Counted from the first letter of the stretch, positions 1-10,372 are shown. The stretch: DNA of 64,000 nucleotides from Peptostreptococcus faecalis (GCF_900240845.1 NZ_OERU01000001.1:579079-643078), one strand, 5' to 3'. The notes: generated by a model not told the origin, from the sequence alone. Translations and numbers: made by a program.

Positions 1-9
1 GAGGTAGCT

Positions 10-555
10 ATGAGTGAAGATATCAAAATTATGGAAATATTGACAGATATGGAAAATATATTAAATGATGCAACTGGATTTCCATTGTCAAAGAGAGTTG
101 GAGTAGATAAAGACGAGTTATTAAGCTTAATCGATGAATTAAAGGAAGTTCTTCCTTATGAATTAGATACAGCGATTAAAATAATAAAAGAGCAAGATAC
201 TATTTTAGAATCTGCAAGAAATGATGCTAACTTTATACTTGAAGATGCAAAGAGAGAAAGAGAACAAAAAATAAAAGAGAGCAATGATGAAGTTATAATT
301 AAGAATAAACAAGTGGACGCAGAAATTGAAAATATGATGAGAGAGGCCACTATTAGAGCAGAAGAGTTAGTTTCTGACAGCAAGATTACTAAAGATGCAA
401 AAGCAAGAGCAGAAAAAATGATTAGAGAGGCTACTGAATATTCTAGAGATTTACAATCTAGTGCTAGAAGTTACTCTATAGAGCTTTTAGACAATGTGGA
501 GGCGAATTTAGCCGACATATTGACTGAAATAAGAAATAATAAAGCTCAACTTTAG
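10..555 (+). CDS. Coiled-coil protein of unknown function (ATPase stalk-like)
   Basis: This 181-residue soluble protein is almost wholly charged and helical. Residues 60-150 form a long coiled coil rich in Glu, Lys and Ala, resembling the stalk subunits of ATPases (subunit H/E or b) and DivIVA-like scaffolds, but no family motif proves either. It has no signal peptide or membrane segment. A GAGG ribosome site lies at the very start of the window, seven bases before the ATG, so the start is well supported. It sits directly upstream of tmcAL, 38 bases away, and the two are probably co-transcribed. Proteins of this type are seen beside tmcAL in clostridia, but I know of no assigned function. Confidence 0.8.
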   Translation: MSEDIKIMEILTDMENILNDATGFPLSKRVGVDKDELLSLIDELKEVLPYELDTAIKIIKEQDTILESARNDANFILEDAKREREQKIKESNDEVIIKNKQVDAEIENMMREATIRAEELVSDSKITKDAKARAEKMIREATEYSRDLQSSARSYSIELLDNVEANLADILTEIRNNKAQL

Positions 556-593
556 TATGTTTTTTATAAAAAATGTGAATTTGGAGGGTTAAC

Positions 594-1910
594 ATGAGAG
601 TAGGAGGAATAATAGCTGAATACAATCCCTTTCACAATGGACACAAGTATCAAATAGATTGGTACAAAAAAAACCTTGGCTGTACTCATATAGTTGCAGC
701 AATGAGTGGTAATTTTGTCCAAAGAGGTGGTCCTTCCATTTTTGATAAGTATACAAGAGCTGAAATGGCCGTTTTAAGTGGAGTTGACTTGGTATTAGAG
801 ATACCAAGTCATTTTGCGTGTCAGACAGCTGAATTTTTTGCTAAAGGTGCTGTGTTGACACTAGATTCATTGAAATCAGTTGATTCATTTTGTTTTGGAT
901 CAGAGGAAGGTTCTGTCTATAATCTTAGGAAAGCAGCAGAAATATTAGTCGGTTTGAAGGGCGACTATGAAGGATCACTATCTACGCACTTAAAAAACGG
1001 ATATTCTTTTCCAGTAGCAAGAGAAATGTCATTGCGCGATTACATGGAAGATGTTTCAGATGATTTTTTTACATCATCAAATAATATTCTAGGAATAGAG
1101 TATTTAAAAGCACTTATAAATACAAAATCGAATTTAAAACCTGTCACGATAAAAAGAAAAGGTGAAGGATATAATTCAATAACCTTAGGTAATGAGTTTA
1201 GTTCTGCGACTGCTATAAGAAAAGAAATTTTAAGTATAGTAAATAAAGAAAATGATGACTCTTTGAAATTAAAAGAGAATATTTTTAATAAGCTTGAAAA
1301 TATTAAAAAATATATTCCTGAAAGCTCTTATAATATAATTGTGAAATCTATCATTGAAGTTGGTAAGTGTTCTAGTGAACAAGACTTTTTTGAAGAAATA
1401 TGTTTAACTGTATTAAGAGAAGAGGATAGATTAACCGATTATTTTGAAATAAACGAGAGCCTTAAAAATCCTATAAGAAAAAATATTGTGACCTCACTTG
1501 ATTTTGAAGATTTAATATCATCTCTGTCATCAAAAACATATACAGCTTCCAAAGTTAGAAGGGCATTATTTAATGTATTATTAGGTATATCAAAAAGTGA
1601 TATGAACTTGTTAAAAAAAGTAGAAGAAGTTCCGTATGTAAGAGTACTAGCTTTTAACAAGAAGGGGACTGAAATATTAAAAGAAGTAAAGGCAAATTCG
1701 GATGTTGATGTAATAATGAGTCCTGCAAAGTCAAAGTTATCAGAAAAATATATAGAAAATAAAATATACAAAAAAATGTTAGATTTTGACTTGAGGTCAT
1801 CAAGTATGTACTTCCAAAAATTTTATTCTAGAAATAGAAAAAAATTGTCTTTGGGAGAGCCAGATTATATAAGCATGAAAAAACTGATTGAAATTGAAAA
1901 ATGTAAATAA
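594..1910 (+). CDS. tmcAL: tRNA(Met) cytidine acetate ligase TmcAL (YlbM family)
   Basis: TmcAL uses ATP and acetate to make N4-acetylcytidine at the wobble position of elongator tRNA-Met. The N terminus carries a nucleotidyltransferase fold with the HxGH-type motif in AEYNPFHNGHKYQ (residues 8-20), followed by the family-typical SGNFVQRGGP segment around residue 39 and a long helical C-terminal half. The length, 438 residues, is usual. A GGAGGG site precedes the ATG. The neighbour downstream is acetate kinase, so acetate made by the cell and acetate used on tRNA are encoded side by side; whether this matters is inference. In Bacillus the corresponding gene ylbM precedes ylbN-rpmF, the same order as here with ackA inserted. 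Confidence 0.93.
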   Translation: MRVGGIIAEYNPFHNGHKYQIDWYKKNLGCTHIVAAMSGNFVQRGGPSIFDKYTRAEMAVLSGVDLVLEIPSHFACQTAEFFAKGAVLTLDSLKSVDSFCFGSEEGSVYNLRKAAEILVGLKGDYEGSLSTHLKNGYSFPVAREMSLRDYMEDVSDDFFTSSNNILGIEYLKALINTKSNLKPVTIKRKGEGYNSITLGNEFSSATAIRKEILSIVNKENDDSLKLKENIFNKLENIKKYIPESSYNIIVKSIIEVGKCSSEQDFFEEICLTVLREEDRLTDYFEINESLKNPIRKNIVTSLDFEDLISSLSSKTYTASKVRRALFNVLLGISKSDMNLLKKVEEVPYVRVLAFNKKGTEILKEVKANSDVDVIMSPAKSKLSEKYIENKIYKKMLDFDLRSSSMYFQKFYSRNRKKLSLGEPDYISMKKLIEIEKCK

Positions 1911-2018
1911 CTTATAATACTTTAAATTATTATAAATTGTTTTTATTCTATGTACATTTTATCAAAAAAATGATATATTAACATAGGATTAATAATTAAA
2001 TAGCGGAGGGATATACGA

Positions 2019-3215
2019 ATGAAAGTTTTAGTTTTAAACTGTGGTAGTTCATCACTGAAGTACCAGTTAATTAATTTAAATGATGAATCTGTACTTTGTA
2101 AAGGTTTAGTAGAAAGAATTGGAATAGATGGTTCAATATTAAAGCATGAAAAAGATGGCTTAGATGAAAAATACGTAGTAGAAGTTGCTATGAATGATCA
2201 CAAAGAAGCTATAGGACATGTATTAAAGGCAGTAGCAGATCCTAAAGTAGGTGCTGTTAAGGAAATGTCTGAAATAGATGCTGTTGGACACAGAATAGTA
2301 CATGGTGGAGAAAAATTCGCATCTTCAGCTGTTCTTACAGATGAAGTAATAAAAGCAATAGAAGATTGTGTTGAATTGGCACCTCTTCATAACCCAGCAA
2401 ACTTAATGGGAGTAGATGCTTGTAAGGCAATATTACCAGATGTTCCACAGGTAGGAGTATTCGATACTGCATTCCATCAGAGCATGCCTCAAGAGTCTTT
2501 CTTATATGGTCTTCCATATGAATTATATACAAAATATGGAATAAGAAGATATGGATTCCACGGAGTTTCTCATTTGTATGTTTCTCAAAAGGCTGCAGAA
2601 ATGTTAGGAAAAGCTCCTGAGGATTTAAAAATAATTACTTGTCACTTAGGAAACGGAGCATCAGTTACAGCTGTAAATGGAGGTAAATCTGTTGATACAA
2701 GTATGGGATTAACTCCACTTGAAGGATTAATAATGGGAACTAGATGTGGTGATATAGACCCTGCAATAGTTCCACTAGTAATGAAAAAAGAAGGATTAGA
2801 TGCTGATGGTATCGATAAGTTAATGAACAAAGAATCAGGTGTATACGGTATGACTGGAATATCATCTGACTTTAGAGATATAGAAGATGCTGCAAACGAA
2901 GGAAATGAAAGAGCAAAGATGACTTTAGATGCATATGCTCAGAAAGTTAAAAAATACATAGGAGCTTATGCAGCTGAAATGAATGGAGTAGATGCTATAG
3001 TATTTACTGCTGGATTAGGTGAAAATGGTATAAGCATGAGAGAAATGATTTGTAAAGATATGGACTTCATGGGAATAAACCTAGATTTAGAAAAGAACAA
3101 CGTAAGAGGAAAAGAAAGAATAATATCATCAGATGATTCAAAGGTTAAAGTTCTTTTAATACCAACTAATGAAGAGTTAATGATAGCTAGAGATACATTA
3201 AATCTAGTAAAGTAA
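2019..3215 (+). CDS. ackA: Acetate kinase
   Basis: AckA interconverts acetyl phosphate + ADP and acetate + ATP in the cytosol. All family signatures are visible: [11 protein letters not shown] at the N terminus (ASKHA phosphate loop), [37 protein letters not shown] and the [10 protein letters not shown] segment. It has 398 residues, full length. The ribosome site is GCGGAGGG before the ATG. No phosphotransacetylase gene is adjacent, unlike the usual pta-ackA pair. This fits an organism where acetyl phosphate also comes directly from glycine reductase (encoded at 30-38 kb), with AckA converting it to ATP; that link is inference from known biochemistry. Confidence 0.98.
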   Translation: MKVLVLNCGSSSLKYQLINLNDESVLCKGLVERIGIDGSILKHEKDGLDEKYVVEVAMNDHKEAIGHVLKAVADPKVGAVKEMSEIDAVGHRIVHGGEKFASSAVLTDEVIKAIEDCVELAPLHNPANLMGVDACKAILPDVPQVGVFDTAFHQSMPQESFLYGLPYELYTKYGIRRYGFHGVSHLYVSQKAAEMLGKAPEDLKIITCHLGNGASVTAVNGGKSVDTSMGLTPLEGLIMGTRCGDIDPAIVPLVMKKEGLDADGIDKLMNKESGVYGMTGISSDFRDIEDAANEGNERAKMTLDAYAQKVKKYIGAYAAEMNGVDAIVFTAGLGENGISMREMICKDMDFMGINLDLEKNNVRGKERIISSDDSKVKVLLIPTNEELMIARDTLNLVK

Positions 3216-3277
3216 TAAAAGTATTTAAAAGCCTTAAAAACTGATATGTTATTCATAAAAGTATAAGGTGAAATTAC

Positions 3278-3306
3278 TTGACAAAGGTTGCTAGAGTTTG
3301 TATAAT
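3278..3306 (+). promoter_or_regulatory. Sigma-A-type promoter for the DUF177-rpmF pair
   Basis: A perfect TTGACA box (3278-3283), a 17-base spacer and a perfect TATAAT (3301-3306) lie about 30 bases before the DUF177 start. This is as close to the vegetative consensus as possible, suiting a ribosomal-protein operon. Confidence 0.85.
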
Positions 3307-3337
3307 ATATTGGTAATGTTTTAGAGGTGATAAGACT

Positions 3338-3859
3338 ATGGAATTAAATATTGATTCTTTATATAACAACAAAGATTTAAGTTATATAGATTTTGATTTA
3401 AGTGAAAATATTGAGAAAATAAATTTTTCTGGTATTGATTATATCTTAGTATCACCATTACGTCTTAATGGGAAAATATCAAAGGCAGGTAGAAACTATT
3501 TACTACAAGCAGATGTTAGCTTTAGATTTCTAACAGAATGTGGTAGATGTTTAAAAGATGTAGAAACCCCAGTGGACTACAAAATCGACGCTTATTTAAT
3601 GAGAGAAGAATATGATGAGGATGAGTATGAAGATATTGATGTATTTGATGTCGCTAGTACTAAAATTGAGTTGCTTGATATTGTAAATAGCACCTTGATA
3701 TATAATATGCCTCAAAAGGTTCTTTGTAGCGAAGATTGTAAGGGGATATGTTATGAATGCGGAGTCGACTTAAACAACGAAAGTTGTAAGTGTTCAGACT
3801 CGGCGGATTATGATGATATTGACCCTAGATTTGCCAAGCTAAAAGAATTGTTAAAATAG
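3338..3859 (+). CDS. DUF177 (YceD/YlbN) family protein
   Basis: This 173-residue protein belongs to the DUF177 family, encoded next to rpmF (ribosomal protein L32) in most bacteria and tied to 23S rRNA accumulation in plants and bacteria; its molecular activity is unsettled. It shows paired cysteines: CGRC near residue 70 and a C-terminal set (CSEDCKGICYECG, then CKC), which could bind zinc. A very acidic patch (EEYDEDEYEDIDV) sits mid-protein. It is read from a consensus promoter just upstream and is followed 17 bases later by rpmF, forming a two-gene operon. Confidence 0.9.
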   Translation: MELNIDSLYNNKDLSYIDFDLSENIEKINFSGIDYILVSPLRLNGKISKAGRNYLLQADVSFRFLTECGRCLKDVETPVDYKIDAYLMREEYDEDEYEDIDVFDVASTKIELLDIVNSTLIYNMPQKVLCSEDCKGICYECGVDLNNESCKCSDSADYDDIDPRFAKLKELLK

Positions 3860-3876
3860 AGTAAGGAGGTGTCTTC

Positions 3877-4056
3877 ATGGCAGTACCAAAACGTAAAACG
3901 TCAAAGTCAAAAAGAGATATGAGAAGAGCGTCTAATTCAAAGATGACTCCAGCTGGTTTCGTTGAATGCTCACAGTGTCACGAACCAAAGCTACCACATA
4001 GAGTTTGTTTAACTTGTGGAAGTTATGATGGAAAAGAAGTTGTATCAGTAGACTAA
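3877..4056 (+). CDS. rpmF: Ribosomal protein L32 (bL32)
   Basis: This 59-residue basic protein begins [17 protein letters not shown], the L32 signature, and has two CxxC pairs (ECSQC and VCLTC) typical of the zinc-binding form. A strong AAGGAGGTG site precedes the ATG. It is a component of the large ribosomal subunit. It follows the DUF177 gene as in most Firmicutes and is closed by a terminator. Confidence 0.97.
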   Translation: MAVPKRKTSKSKRDMRRASNSKMTPAGFVECSQCHEPKLPHRVCLTCGSYDGKEVVSVD

Positions 4057-4085
4057 TTAAAATTTTAAAACTAGATACTACTTAT

Positions 4086-4119
4086 AATGTGAATGAGAAA
4101 ATCTCATTCACATTTTTTT
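4086..4119 (+). terminator. Rho-independent terminator after rpmF
   Basis: A 13-bp stem (AATGTGAATGAGA pairing with TCTCATTCACATT) is followed by a run of seven T. Confidence 0.9.
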
Positions 4120-4170
4120 ATGCGTTTTTTTATGATATAATAATATTAGCTTATACTAATGGAGGTTAAT

Positions 4171-5172
4171 ATGAAAATAGTTATAGATGGAATGGGTGGA
4201 GATAATGCACCTAATGCTGTAGTAGAAGGTGCTTGCATGGCAGTAAATGAATATGGCGTAGACCTTATAATTACTGGCGATGAAGATATAATAATGGCCG
4301 AACTAGAAAAGTACGACTATGATAAAGATAAAATTAAAGTAGTACATACAACTGAGGTAATAACTAATGAAGAGAAGCCTGTAAATGCTATAAGAAACAA
4401 AAAAGACAGCTCTATGGTTGTAGCTATGAAAATGGTAAAGGATAAAGAAGCAGATGTTGTAATATCAGCAGGTAGTACAGGGGCATTGCTTAGTGGCGGA
4501 GTCTTTATTATAAAAAGAATAAAGGGAATAAGTAGACCTTGTATTTGTGCAGCCCTACCTACTGTGAATAATGGGATGACTATGATATCAGATACTGGAG
4601 CCAACGTAGATTGTAATCCTCAAAATCTAGAGGATTTTGCTGTTATGACTAATATATATGCAAAGAAAGTGCTTGGAAAAAATAATCCTACTGTAGCTGT
4701 TGCAAATATAGGTACAGAAGAAGGGAAAGGAAATGATTTAGCTAAGAAGGCTTATGATGTATTAAAAGAAAATAAAAGTATAAATTTTATTGGGAATATG
4801 GAAACTAGAGAAATCTTAAATGGAGTTTGCGATATAGTAGTATGTGACGGATTTGTAGGAAATATGATATTAAAAACTGTAGAAGGTAGTGTATTTTCTC
4901 TTTTTAAAGTTATTAAAAAGACAATGACTGCATCCCTAAAGGCTAAAATAGGTGCGTTACTTCTAAAAGATGATTTAAAAAAGATTAAAGATCTGCTTGA
5001 TTATTCTTCTTACGGAGGAGCTCCGTTTTTAGGTGTTGATGGCGGAGTAATTAAGGCACATGGTAGCTCAGATGCGAGATCAATAAAAAATGCTATAAAT
5101 CAAGGTATAAATTTTTATAAAGGTAATGTAGTTGAAGAAATAAAAAATTATGTAGATACAAAAGAAGACTAG
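4171..5172 (+). CDS. plsX: Phosphate acyltransferase PlsX
   Basis: PlsX converts acyl-ACP to acyl phosphate for phospholipid synthesis at the membrane surface. The N terminus [20 protein letters not shown] and the segment SAGSTGALL are family hallmarks. I chose the ATG at 4171, six bases after GGAGG, giving 333 residues; an in-frame ATG 12 bases upstream lies before that site. Unlike most Firmicutes, no fabD, fabG, acpP or rnc follows; the next gene is fbp. GrdD, encoded at 37 kb, has the same overall fold family and makes use of acyl phosphates in a different pathway. Confidence 0.95.
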   Translation: MKIVIDGMGGDNAPNAVVEGACMAVNEYGVDLIITGDEDIIMAELEKYDYDKDKIKVVHTTEVITNEEKPVNAIRNKKDSSMVVAMKMVKDKEADVVISAGSTGALLSGGVFIIKRIKGISRPCICAALPTVNNGMTMISDTGANVDCNPQNLEDFAVMTNIYAKKVLGKNNPTVAVANIGTEEGKGNDLAKKAYDVLKENKSINFIGNMETREILNGVCDIVVCDGFVGNMILKTVEGSVFSLFKVIKKTMTASLKAKIGALLLKDDLKKIKDLLDYSSYGGAPFLGVDGGVIKAHGSSDARSIKNAINQGINFYKGNVVEEIKNYVDTKED

Positions 5173-5188
5173 CATGGAGGAAATCAAT

Positions 5189-7165
5189 ATGAGTGAACTG
5201 AAAATGATTGATGGAGTTACTGCGAAAAAAAAGTACCTTGATTTATTATCAAGCAAATATCCGACGATATCAAAAGCGAGCACAGAAATAATAAATCTAG
5301 AAGCAATTTTGAACCTACCAAAAGGAACCGAACATTTTTTATCAGATATACATGGCGAGCATGAATCTTTTATACACGTATTAAAAAATGGCTCTGGAGT
5401 TATTAAAAGAAAAATTGACGAGCTATTTACAAACACTTTAAGAGATTCAGAAAAGAAATTTTTGGCAACTTTAGTTTATTATCCAAGAAGTAAGATAGAG
5501 TTAGTAAAAAGAACGGAACAAAATATGGATGATTTTTATAGGATAAATATATATAGACTTGTTGAGCTTTGTAAATATTGTTCGAGTAAATACACTAGAT
5601 CAAAGGTAAGAAAAATTTTACCACAGGACTACAGCTATGTGATTGAAGAACTATTACATGAGCATAGAAAGAGTGAGCACAAAGAAGAGTATTATGTTTC
5701 TATAATAGAATCAATTATAAGTTTAGGTCAAGCAGAAGACTTTATAATGTCATTGTCGATTGCTATACAAAGGCTAGTAGTAGATAGGCTTCATATAGTA
5801 GGAGATATATATGACAGAGGCCCTAGACCAGATCTAATAGTAGATAGGTTGGCTGACTATCATAGTGTCGACATACAGTGGGGAAATCATGATATTTTAT
5901 GGATGGGAGCAGCTGCAGGTGAAAAAACTTGTATAGCAAATGCACTTAGAATTTCCTCAAGATATGCAAATTTAGACGTTATAGAAGACGTGTATGGAAT
6001 AAATCTTATACCACTTGCTACATTTGCTCTAAGTGTATACGAGGATGATGAATGCGCTGAATTTCAACCAAAAGTTGATGAGGATGAGTTTAGCACAAAA
6101 GAAATTTCAATGATATCTAAAATGCACAAGGCTATAAGTATAATACAATTTAAGCTAGAAGGAGATATTATAAGCAGAAGACCTGAGTATGAAATGTCTC
6201 ATAGATTGCTATTAGATAAAATCGATTATAAAAACGGAACAATATCTATTAAAGGAAGAGATTATACATTAAAAGACAATAATTTCCCTACGATTGATCC
6301 AGATTCTCCGTATGAATTGACAAAAGAAGAGAAGGATGTAATGGATAAGTTGGTAAAGTCATTTAGAATGAGTGATAAGCTGCAAAAACATGTTAATTTT
6401 CTATTTTCAAAGGGGAGCATTTATTTAAAATATAATGGTAACTTGCTTATACATGGAGCTATTCCTCTAAATGAAGATGGAAGCTTTATGGAAATGAAGT
6501 TAAAAGGTGTAAAGTATAAAGGAAAAGAGTTGTTAGATAGGATGGAATATCTTGTAAGAGAAGGATATTTCGAAACCGATGACGAAAAGAGAAGTTATGG
6601 ACTAGATATGTTTTGGTATTTATGGACAGGTAAATGCTCATCACTGTTTGGAAAAGATGATATGACTACATTTGAAAGATATTTTATAGAAGCTAAAGAA
6701 ACTCATGTAGAAAATATGAACCCATATTTTTTGTTGCGAGAAGATGAATCTATACTTAAAAAAATATTTGAAGAATTTAAAATGGACTTTGAAGAAGATC
6801 ATATAATTAATGGACATGTTCCAGTTAAATTTAAAAAGGGCGAGAGTCCAGTAAAGGCAAACGGAAAAGTATTTGTGATTGATGGAGGTTTCTCAAGGGC
6901 TTATCAAAGTAAGACTGGTATGGCTGGGTATACATTAATATATAATTCTCGTACTTTACAGCTAGTAGCCCACGAACCATTCACGTCAAAAGAGGATGCA
7001 GTTATAAATGAAACAGATATAATATCGTCTACGGTGCTAGTAGAGCATAAAGCAAGACGAAAAATGATAAAAGATACAAAAGACGGCGAAAAATTAATAG
7101 AAAAAGTTGAAGATTTAAAAATTCTTCTATCCGCATATAGGAGAGGTTTAATAAAAGAAAAATAA
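5189..7165 (+). CDS. fbp: Fructose-1,6-bisphosphatase, class III
   Basis: It hydrolyses fructose 1,6-bisphosphate to fructose 6-phosphate in gluconeogenesis. This is the Firmicutes-specific class III enzyme of about 650 residues (658 here) with a calcineurin-like metallophosphatase core: [10 protein letters not shown] near residue 50, [11 protein letters not shown] and [13 protein letters not shown] in the middle, and INGHVPVK plus DGGFSRAY near the end. The ATG at 5189 has GGAGG upstream; an ATG at 5174 overlaps that site and is less likely. It lies 17 bases after plsX. With PPDK and CcpN (61-64 kb) it argues for gluconeogenic growth, expected for an amino-acid fermenter. Confidence 0.96.
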   Translation: MSELKMIDGVTAKKKYLDLLSSKYPTISKASTEIINLEAILNLPKGTEHFLSDIHGEHESFIHVLKNGSGVIKRKIDELFTNTLRDSEKKFLATLVYYPRSKIELVKRTEQNMDDFYRINIYRLVELCKYCSSKYTRSKVRKILPQDYSYVIEELLHEHRKSEHKEEYYVSIIESIISLGQAEDFIMSLSIAIQRLVVDRLHIVGDIYDRGPRPDLIVDRLADYHSVDIQWGNHDILWMGAAAGEKTCIANALRISSRYANLDVIEDVYGINLIPLATFALSVYEDDECAEFQPKVDEDEFSTKEISMISKMHKAISIIQFKLEGDIISRRPEYEMSHRLLLDKIDYKNGTISIKGRDYTLKDNNFPTIDPDSPYELTKEEKDVMDKLVKSFRMSDKLQKHVNFLFSKGSIYLKYNGNLLIHGAIPLNEDGSFMEMKLKGVKYKGKELLDRMEYLVREGYFETDDEKRSYGLDMFWYLWTGKCSSLFGKDDMTTFERYFIEAKETHVENMNPYFLLREDESILKKIFEEFKMDFEEDHIINGHVPVKFKKGESPVKANGKVFVIDGGFSRAYQSKTGMAGYTLIYNSRTLQLVAHEPFTSKEDAVINETDIISSTVLVEHKARRKMIKDTKDGEKLIEKVEDLKILLSAYRRGLIKEK

Positions 7166-7226
7166 TTTGCAATAAATTAAGTATTTTGTTATTATTGTTA
7201 GGTGAGTACTATTATGGAGGTGCGAA

Positions 7227-7574
7227 ATGGAAAATTTAGGTCAAGTAAAGATAGCAAATGACGTAATACAAACTATAGCAGGGTATGCAGCTTTAGAAAT
7301 TGATGGTATTGATAAGTCAGTATCTTTGACGGATAAACTATTTAGAAATAATGGTGTAAAAGCTGTTATTGAAGATAATAAGGCAGTAATTGATATAGAT
7401 CTGACAGTTAAATATGGAGAAGTTATACCAGAAGTGTGCTATAAAGTGCAAGAAAACATAATTAATGCAGTTGAATCTATGGCTGGATTAAAAGTTTCAC
7501 AAGTAAATGTTCATATATTCAACATAGATTTAAAAAAAGAAGTAGTAGAGAAAGAAAAGAAAGAAAATGCATAA
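7227..7574 (+). CDS. Asp23/Gls24 family envelope stress protein
   Basis: This 115-residue protein shows the Asp23/Gls24 pattern: GQVKIANDVIQTIAGYAALEIDGI at the start, then IDIDLTVKYGEVIPEV and a lysine/glutamate-rich tail. I give only short parts of the motif. Family members are small cytoplasmic proteins, some membrane-associated, and the paralogue next to nusB (YqhY in Bacillus) affects acetyl-CoA carboxylase control. It overlaps nusB by eight bases, so the two are translated together. Confidence 0.88.
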   Translation: MENLGQVKIANDVIQTIAGYAALEIDGIDKSVSLTDKLFRNNGVKAVIEDNKAVIDIDLTVKYGEVIPEVCYKVQENIINAVESMAGLKVSQVNVHIFNIDLKKEVVEKEKKENA

Positions 7575-8070
7575 CGATAAAAATTTAATAAAAAAAAGAA
7601 AAGTTTCAAGAGAAATTTATATGAAATTTATGTATAAAAATGATATTTCCGGCGAAGGTTGGGACGATTTATATGTAAAATCAAAAAGCTTTGTTTTGGG
7701 ATTAGAAGATGATATTGCAGAAGTCTACAAATCTCATGGAGGCAAACTAGTCGATGAGGTAGAACAAGATATCACAGATTTAGTAATTGATTTTAATTAT
7801 ATGAAAGAATTATCTGATTCTATTGAAGATAACAAAGATGAAATAGATTCATATATTAATAAATATGCTAGAAAATGGACTATAGAAAATATGCCTGTAG
7901 TGGATGTATCTATTCTTAGAGTAGCAATAGCTGAGATAAAATTTTTGGAAGACATTCCAGATAAAGTAGCATGTGATGAAGCGGTAAATATTTCTAAAAT
8001 TTACTGTGATGATGATGCATATAAATATATAAATGGAATACTTGGAAGTATAATATCAGAAGAAAAATAA
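7567..8070 (+). CDS. nusB: Transcription antitermination factor NusB
   Basis: NusB binds boxA RNA with NusE and promotes rRNA transcription antitermination. The 167-residue protein is all-helical and basic at the N terminus (KKRKVSREIYMKFMYK) and carries the C-terminal pattern PVVDVSILRVAIAEI followed by VACDEAVNISKIY, characteristic of NusB. It is slightly longer than the usual 130-150 residues. The ATG overlaps the end of the Asp23-like gene. The xseA/xseB genes that often follow nusB in clostridia are missing; a bidirectional terminator and apbE come next. Confidence 0.9.
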   Translation: MHNDKNLIKKRKVSREIYMKFMYKNDISGEGWDDLYVKSKSFVLGLEDDIAEVYKSHGGKLVDEVEQDITDLVIDFNYMKELSDSIEDNKDEIDSYINKYARKWTIENMPVVDVSILRVAIAEIKFLEDIPDKVACDEAVNISKIYCDDDAYKYINGILGSIISEEK

Positions 8071-8076
8071 TTAAAC

Positions 8077-8138
8077 ATAGTTTATAGCAAAAAAATAAGG
8101 CAGGAAAAATCCTACCTTATTTTTTTGCTATAAACTAT
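8077..8138. terminator. Long bidirectional terminator between nusB and apbE
   Basis: A 62-base near-perfect palindrome with about 28 paired bases per arm and one mismatch. The core GGCAGG/CCTACC stem is flanked by A-run and T-run, so it can end transcription from both convergent genes. Confidence 0.88.
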
Positions 8139-8170
8139 TAATTCGCAAGTATGTAATATTTAATAAATTA

Positions 8171-9220
8171 TCAATTAGCAAGCGTATATTTCTTATTTGT
8201 AATTTTAAAATTATTTTTAAGACCATTTGTAATATAGACTTTATTGTCTTTCGTTATAAATATTGCATCTACTCCATTTATTCCTTCAATCATTTTTTTG
8301 CCGTCTTTTATATCAAGAGCAAATGCCGAAGTGGATAGGGCATCACCATCAAGTGATTTTTCTGATACAATTGTTACGCTACTTAAATTGTTATCAAATG
8401 GATATCCTGTGAAAGGATTTAACATATGATGGTATATCTTTCCATCTGACTCGAGGAACCTTTGATAAATACCAGAAGTAACAACGGATTTATTGGATAC
8501 ATATAGACTTCCCATGGAGTCTTCAGATTTTTTACCAGGATTTTGGATTCCCACATTAAAATCTTTATTTTGTGCATTTTTACCAAGAACATAGATATTA
8601 CCACCTAAGTCTATTATTGCGTTATCTATATCTTCAGATTTTAGATATTTAACGATTTTATCTGCGCAATATCCTTTTGCTATTCCGCCTAAATCAATTT
8701 TTTGTCCTTTTTTCTCTAGATAAACTGTTTGTTTTTTATCATCTAATATAATGTTTTTGTAACCTACTGAGCTAATTGCAGTTGAAAGTTCTTCACTAGT
8801 AGGTACTTTTGCATTTTTATTTCCAATATTCCACAATGAAGTAAGAGCTCCTATGCTAACATCAAAGTTTCCGTTAGTTTTTTTAGAATAGGATATAGAT
8901 TTTTTTATTACTTCATATGTGTCATCATTAACTTTTACAGGCGAAATTCCAGCATTTTTATTAATTTTCGTAACTAGACTACCTGGAAGATGTGAACTCA
9001 TATCATTGTTAATGTTTAAGATAATGTTATCAACTTTTTCTAAAATTTTATTTGCTTTTTTTTCTTTAACATTTATTAACGACACTTGATTAATAGTATC
9101 TAAATAATAATTAGTAGTGGAATAGGTACCCTTTTTATTAACATTTCCATAGAAAAAAAGAGCACTTAAAAGAACTAGGGTAGCCAAAGAAGCGACTATT
9201 TTTATATTGTTTTTTTGCAT
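8171..9220 (-). CDS. apbE: FAD:protein FMN transferase (ApbE family)
   Basis: ApbE attaches FMN covalently to threonines of flavoproteins such as RnfG or NqrC, outside the membrane. The 349-residue protein has an N-terminal membrane anchor (residues 8-25, no lipobox cysteine), then the family motifs GGIAKGYCADKIV, DLGGNIYVLG and HHMLNPFTGYP. The start ATG is preceded on the minus strand by GGGAGG. It is divergent from a NusG-domain-II protein; the two often travel with Rnf or other flavinylated electron-transfer systems, but no flavinylation target is encoded in this window. Confidence 0.94.
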   Translation of the reverse strand: MQKNNIKIVASLATLVLLSALFFYGNVNKKGTYSTTNYYLDTINQVSLINVKEKKANKILEKVDNIILNINNDMSSHLPGSLVTKINKNAGISPVKVNDDTYEVIKKSISYSKKTNGNFDVSIGALTSLWNIGNKNAKVPTSEELSTAISSVGYKNIILDDKKQTVYLEKKGQKIDLGGIAKGYCADKIVKYLKSEDIDNAIIDLGGNIYVLGKNAQNKDFNVGIQNPGKKSEDSMGSLYVSNKSVVTSGIYQRFLESDGKIYHHMLNPFTGYPFDNNLSSVTIVSEKSLDGDALSTSAFALDIKDGKKMIEGINGVDAIFITKDNKVYITNGLKNNFKITNKKYTLAN

Positions 9221-9308
9221 TTTTTCCTCCCAATTTATGGTATAATGTATTACTAGTTAGTTTGCAAAACATACAAAGCTATTATATCATAAAAAAAGAG
9301 GTGTTAAA

Positions 9309-9680
9309 ATGAAAAAGAAAGATATCATTCTAATTGTAGTAGTGATTTCTTTGATTTTGGTTGCAACTTTAGTGAACAAAAATATAAATGCAGGAAATGC
9401 CAAAGAAGTAGAAATATATGTAGATAATCAATTATATAAAAAGTATCCTCTAGATAAATCAGAAAAAATTACAATTGAGAAAGATGGGCATGTTAATGAT
9501 ATACACATACACGATGGTGGAGTAGAGATAGAACATGCTAATTGCCCAGATAAAGTATGTGTAAATACAGGATTTATAAATAAGACTGGTCAAGAAATTG
9601 TATGTCTTCCATACAAAGTAGTAGTAAAGATTGTTGGAGGATATGAAAATGAAAAGGAACACGACATAATTGCAAAATAA
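9309..9680 (+). CDS. NusG domain II-containing exported protein
   Basis: This 123-residue protein has an N-terminal membrane segment (residues 5-21) and one extracytoplasmic beta domain matching NusG domain II (NGN-free), with the typical CPDKVCVNTGFI and IVCLPYKVVVKI stretches. The two short cysteine motifs are conserved in this family. It is not the transcription factor NusG. Genes of this family frequently neighbour apbE and membrane redox or transport systems, and here apbE is divergent from it. Its function is unknown; a role in extracytoplasmic redox maturation is inference. Confidence 0.85.
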   Translation: MKKKDIILIVVVISLILVATLVNKNINAGNAKEVEIYVDNQLYKKYPLDKSEKITIEKDGHVNDIHIHDGGVEIEHANCPDKVCVNTGFINKTGQEIVCLPYKVVVKIVGGYENEKEHDIIAK

Positions 9681-9697
9681 TTTACAAGGAGTAAAAT

Positions 9698-10372
9698 ATG
9701 GTTGAAATAGGAAATGATTGGGATGATATACTAAAAAATGAATTCAAAGAAGAATACTATTTAAAGTTAAGAGAATTTCTAAAAAGCGAATATAAAAATC
9801 ATAAAATTTTTCCGCAGATGAATGACATATTTAACGCTTTGAAAATAACTTCTTATAAAGACACAAGGGTAGTTATACTAGGTCAGGATCCATACCATAA
9901 TGATGGTCAGGCTCATGGACTAGCTTTTTCAGTAAAACCAGGAATAAAATCGCCACCGTCTTTAAACAATATTTTTAAAGAATTAAGCAATGAACTAGGA
10001 TGCTATATCCCAAACAATGGATGCTTAAATTCATGGGCACAACAAGGTGTTTTACTGCTTAATACTGCATTGACAGTTAGAGCTCATGAGGCAAATTCAC
10101 ACAGTGGAAAAGGTTGGGAAATACTGACAGATAATATAATAAAAAAACTTAACGATAGAGATAAAAGTGTTATATTTATACTATGGGGAGCTAATGCTAG
10201 AAATAAAAAAAAGATAATAGACTCTAGTAGACATTTTATACTTGAAGCACCTCATCCAAGTCCACTTTCTGCGCATAGAGGTTTTTTTGGATGTAATCAT
10301 TTTGCTCAAACAAATGAATATCTAGTAAAAAATGGGGAGAAGAAGATAGATTGGCAAATAAAAAATATTTGA
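9698..10372 (+). CDS. ung: Uracil-DNA glycosylase
   Basis: Ung removes uracil from DNA as the first step of base excision repair. The 224-residue protein carries the catalytic GQDPYHNDGQAHGLAFSV motif, the LLLNTALTVRAHEANSH segment and the C-terminal HPSPLSAHRGFFG motif with the DNA-probing residues. AAGGAG precedes the ATG. It is 17 bases downstream of the NusG-II gene and followed by an AT-rich dyad ahead of selC. Confidence 0.98.
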   Translation: MVEIGNDWDDILKNEFKEEYYLKLREFLKSEYKNHKIFPQMNDIFNALKITSYKDTRVVILGQDPYHNDGQAHGLAFSVKPGIKSPPSLNNIFKELSNELGCYIPNNGCLNSWAQQGVLLLNTALTVRAHEANSHSGKGWEILTDNIIKKLNDRDKSVIFILWGANARNKKKIIDSSRHFILEAPHPSPLSAHRGFFGCNHFAQTNEYLVKNGEKKIDWQIKNI

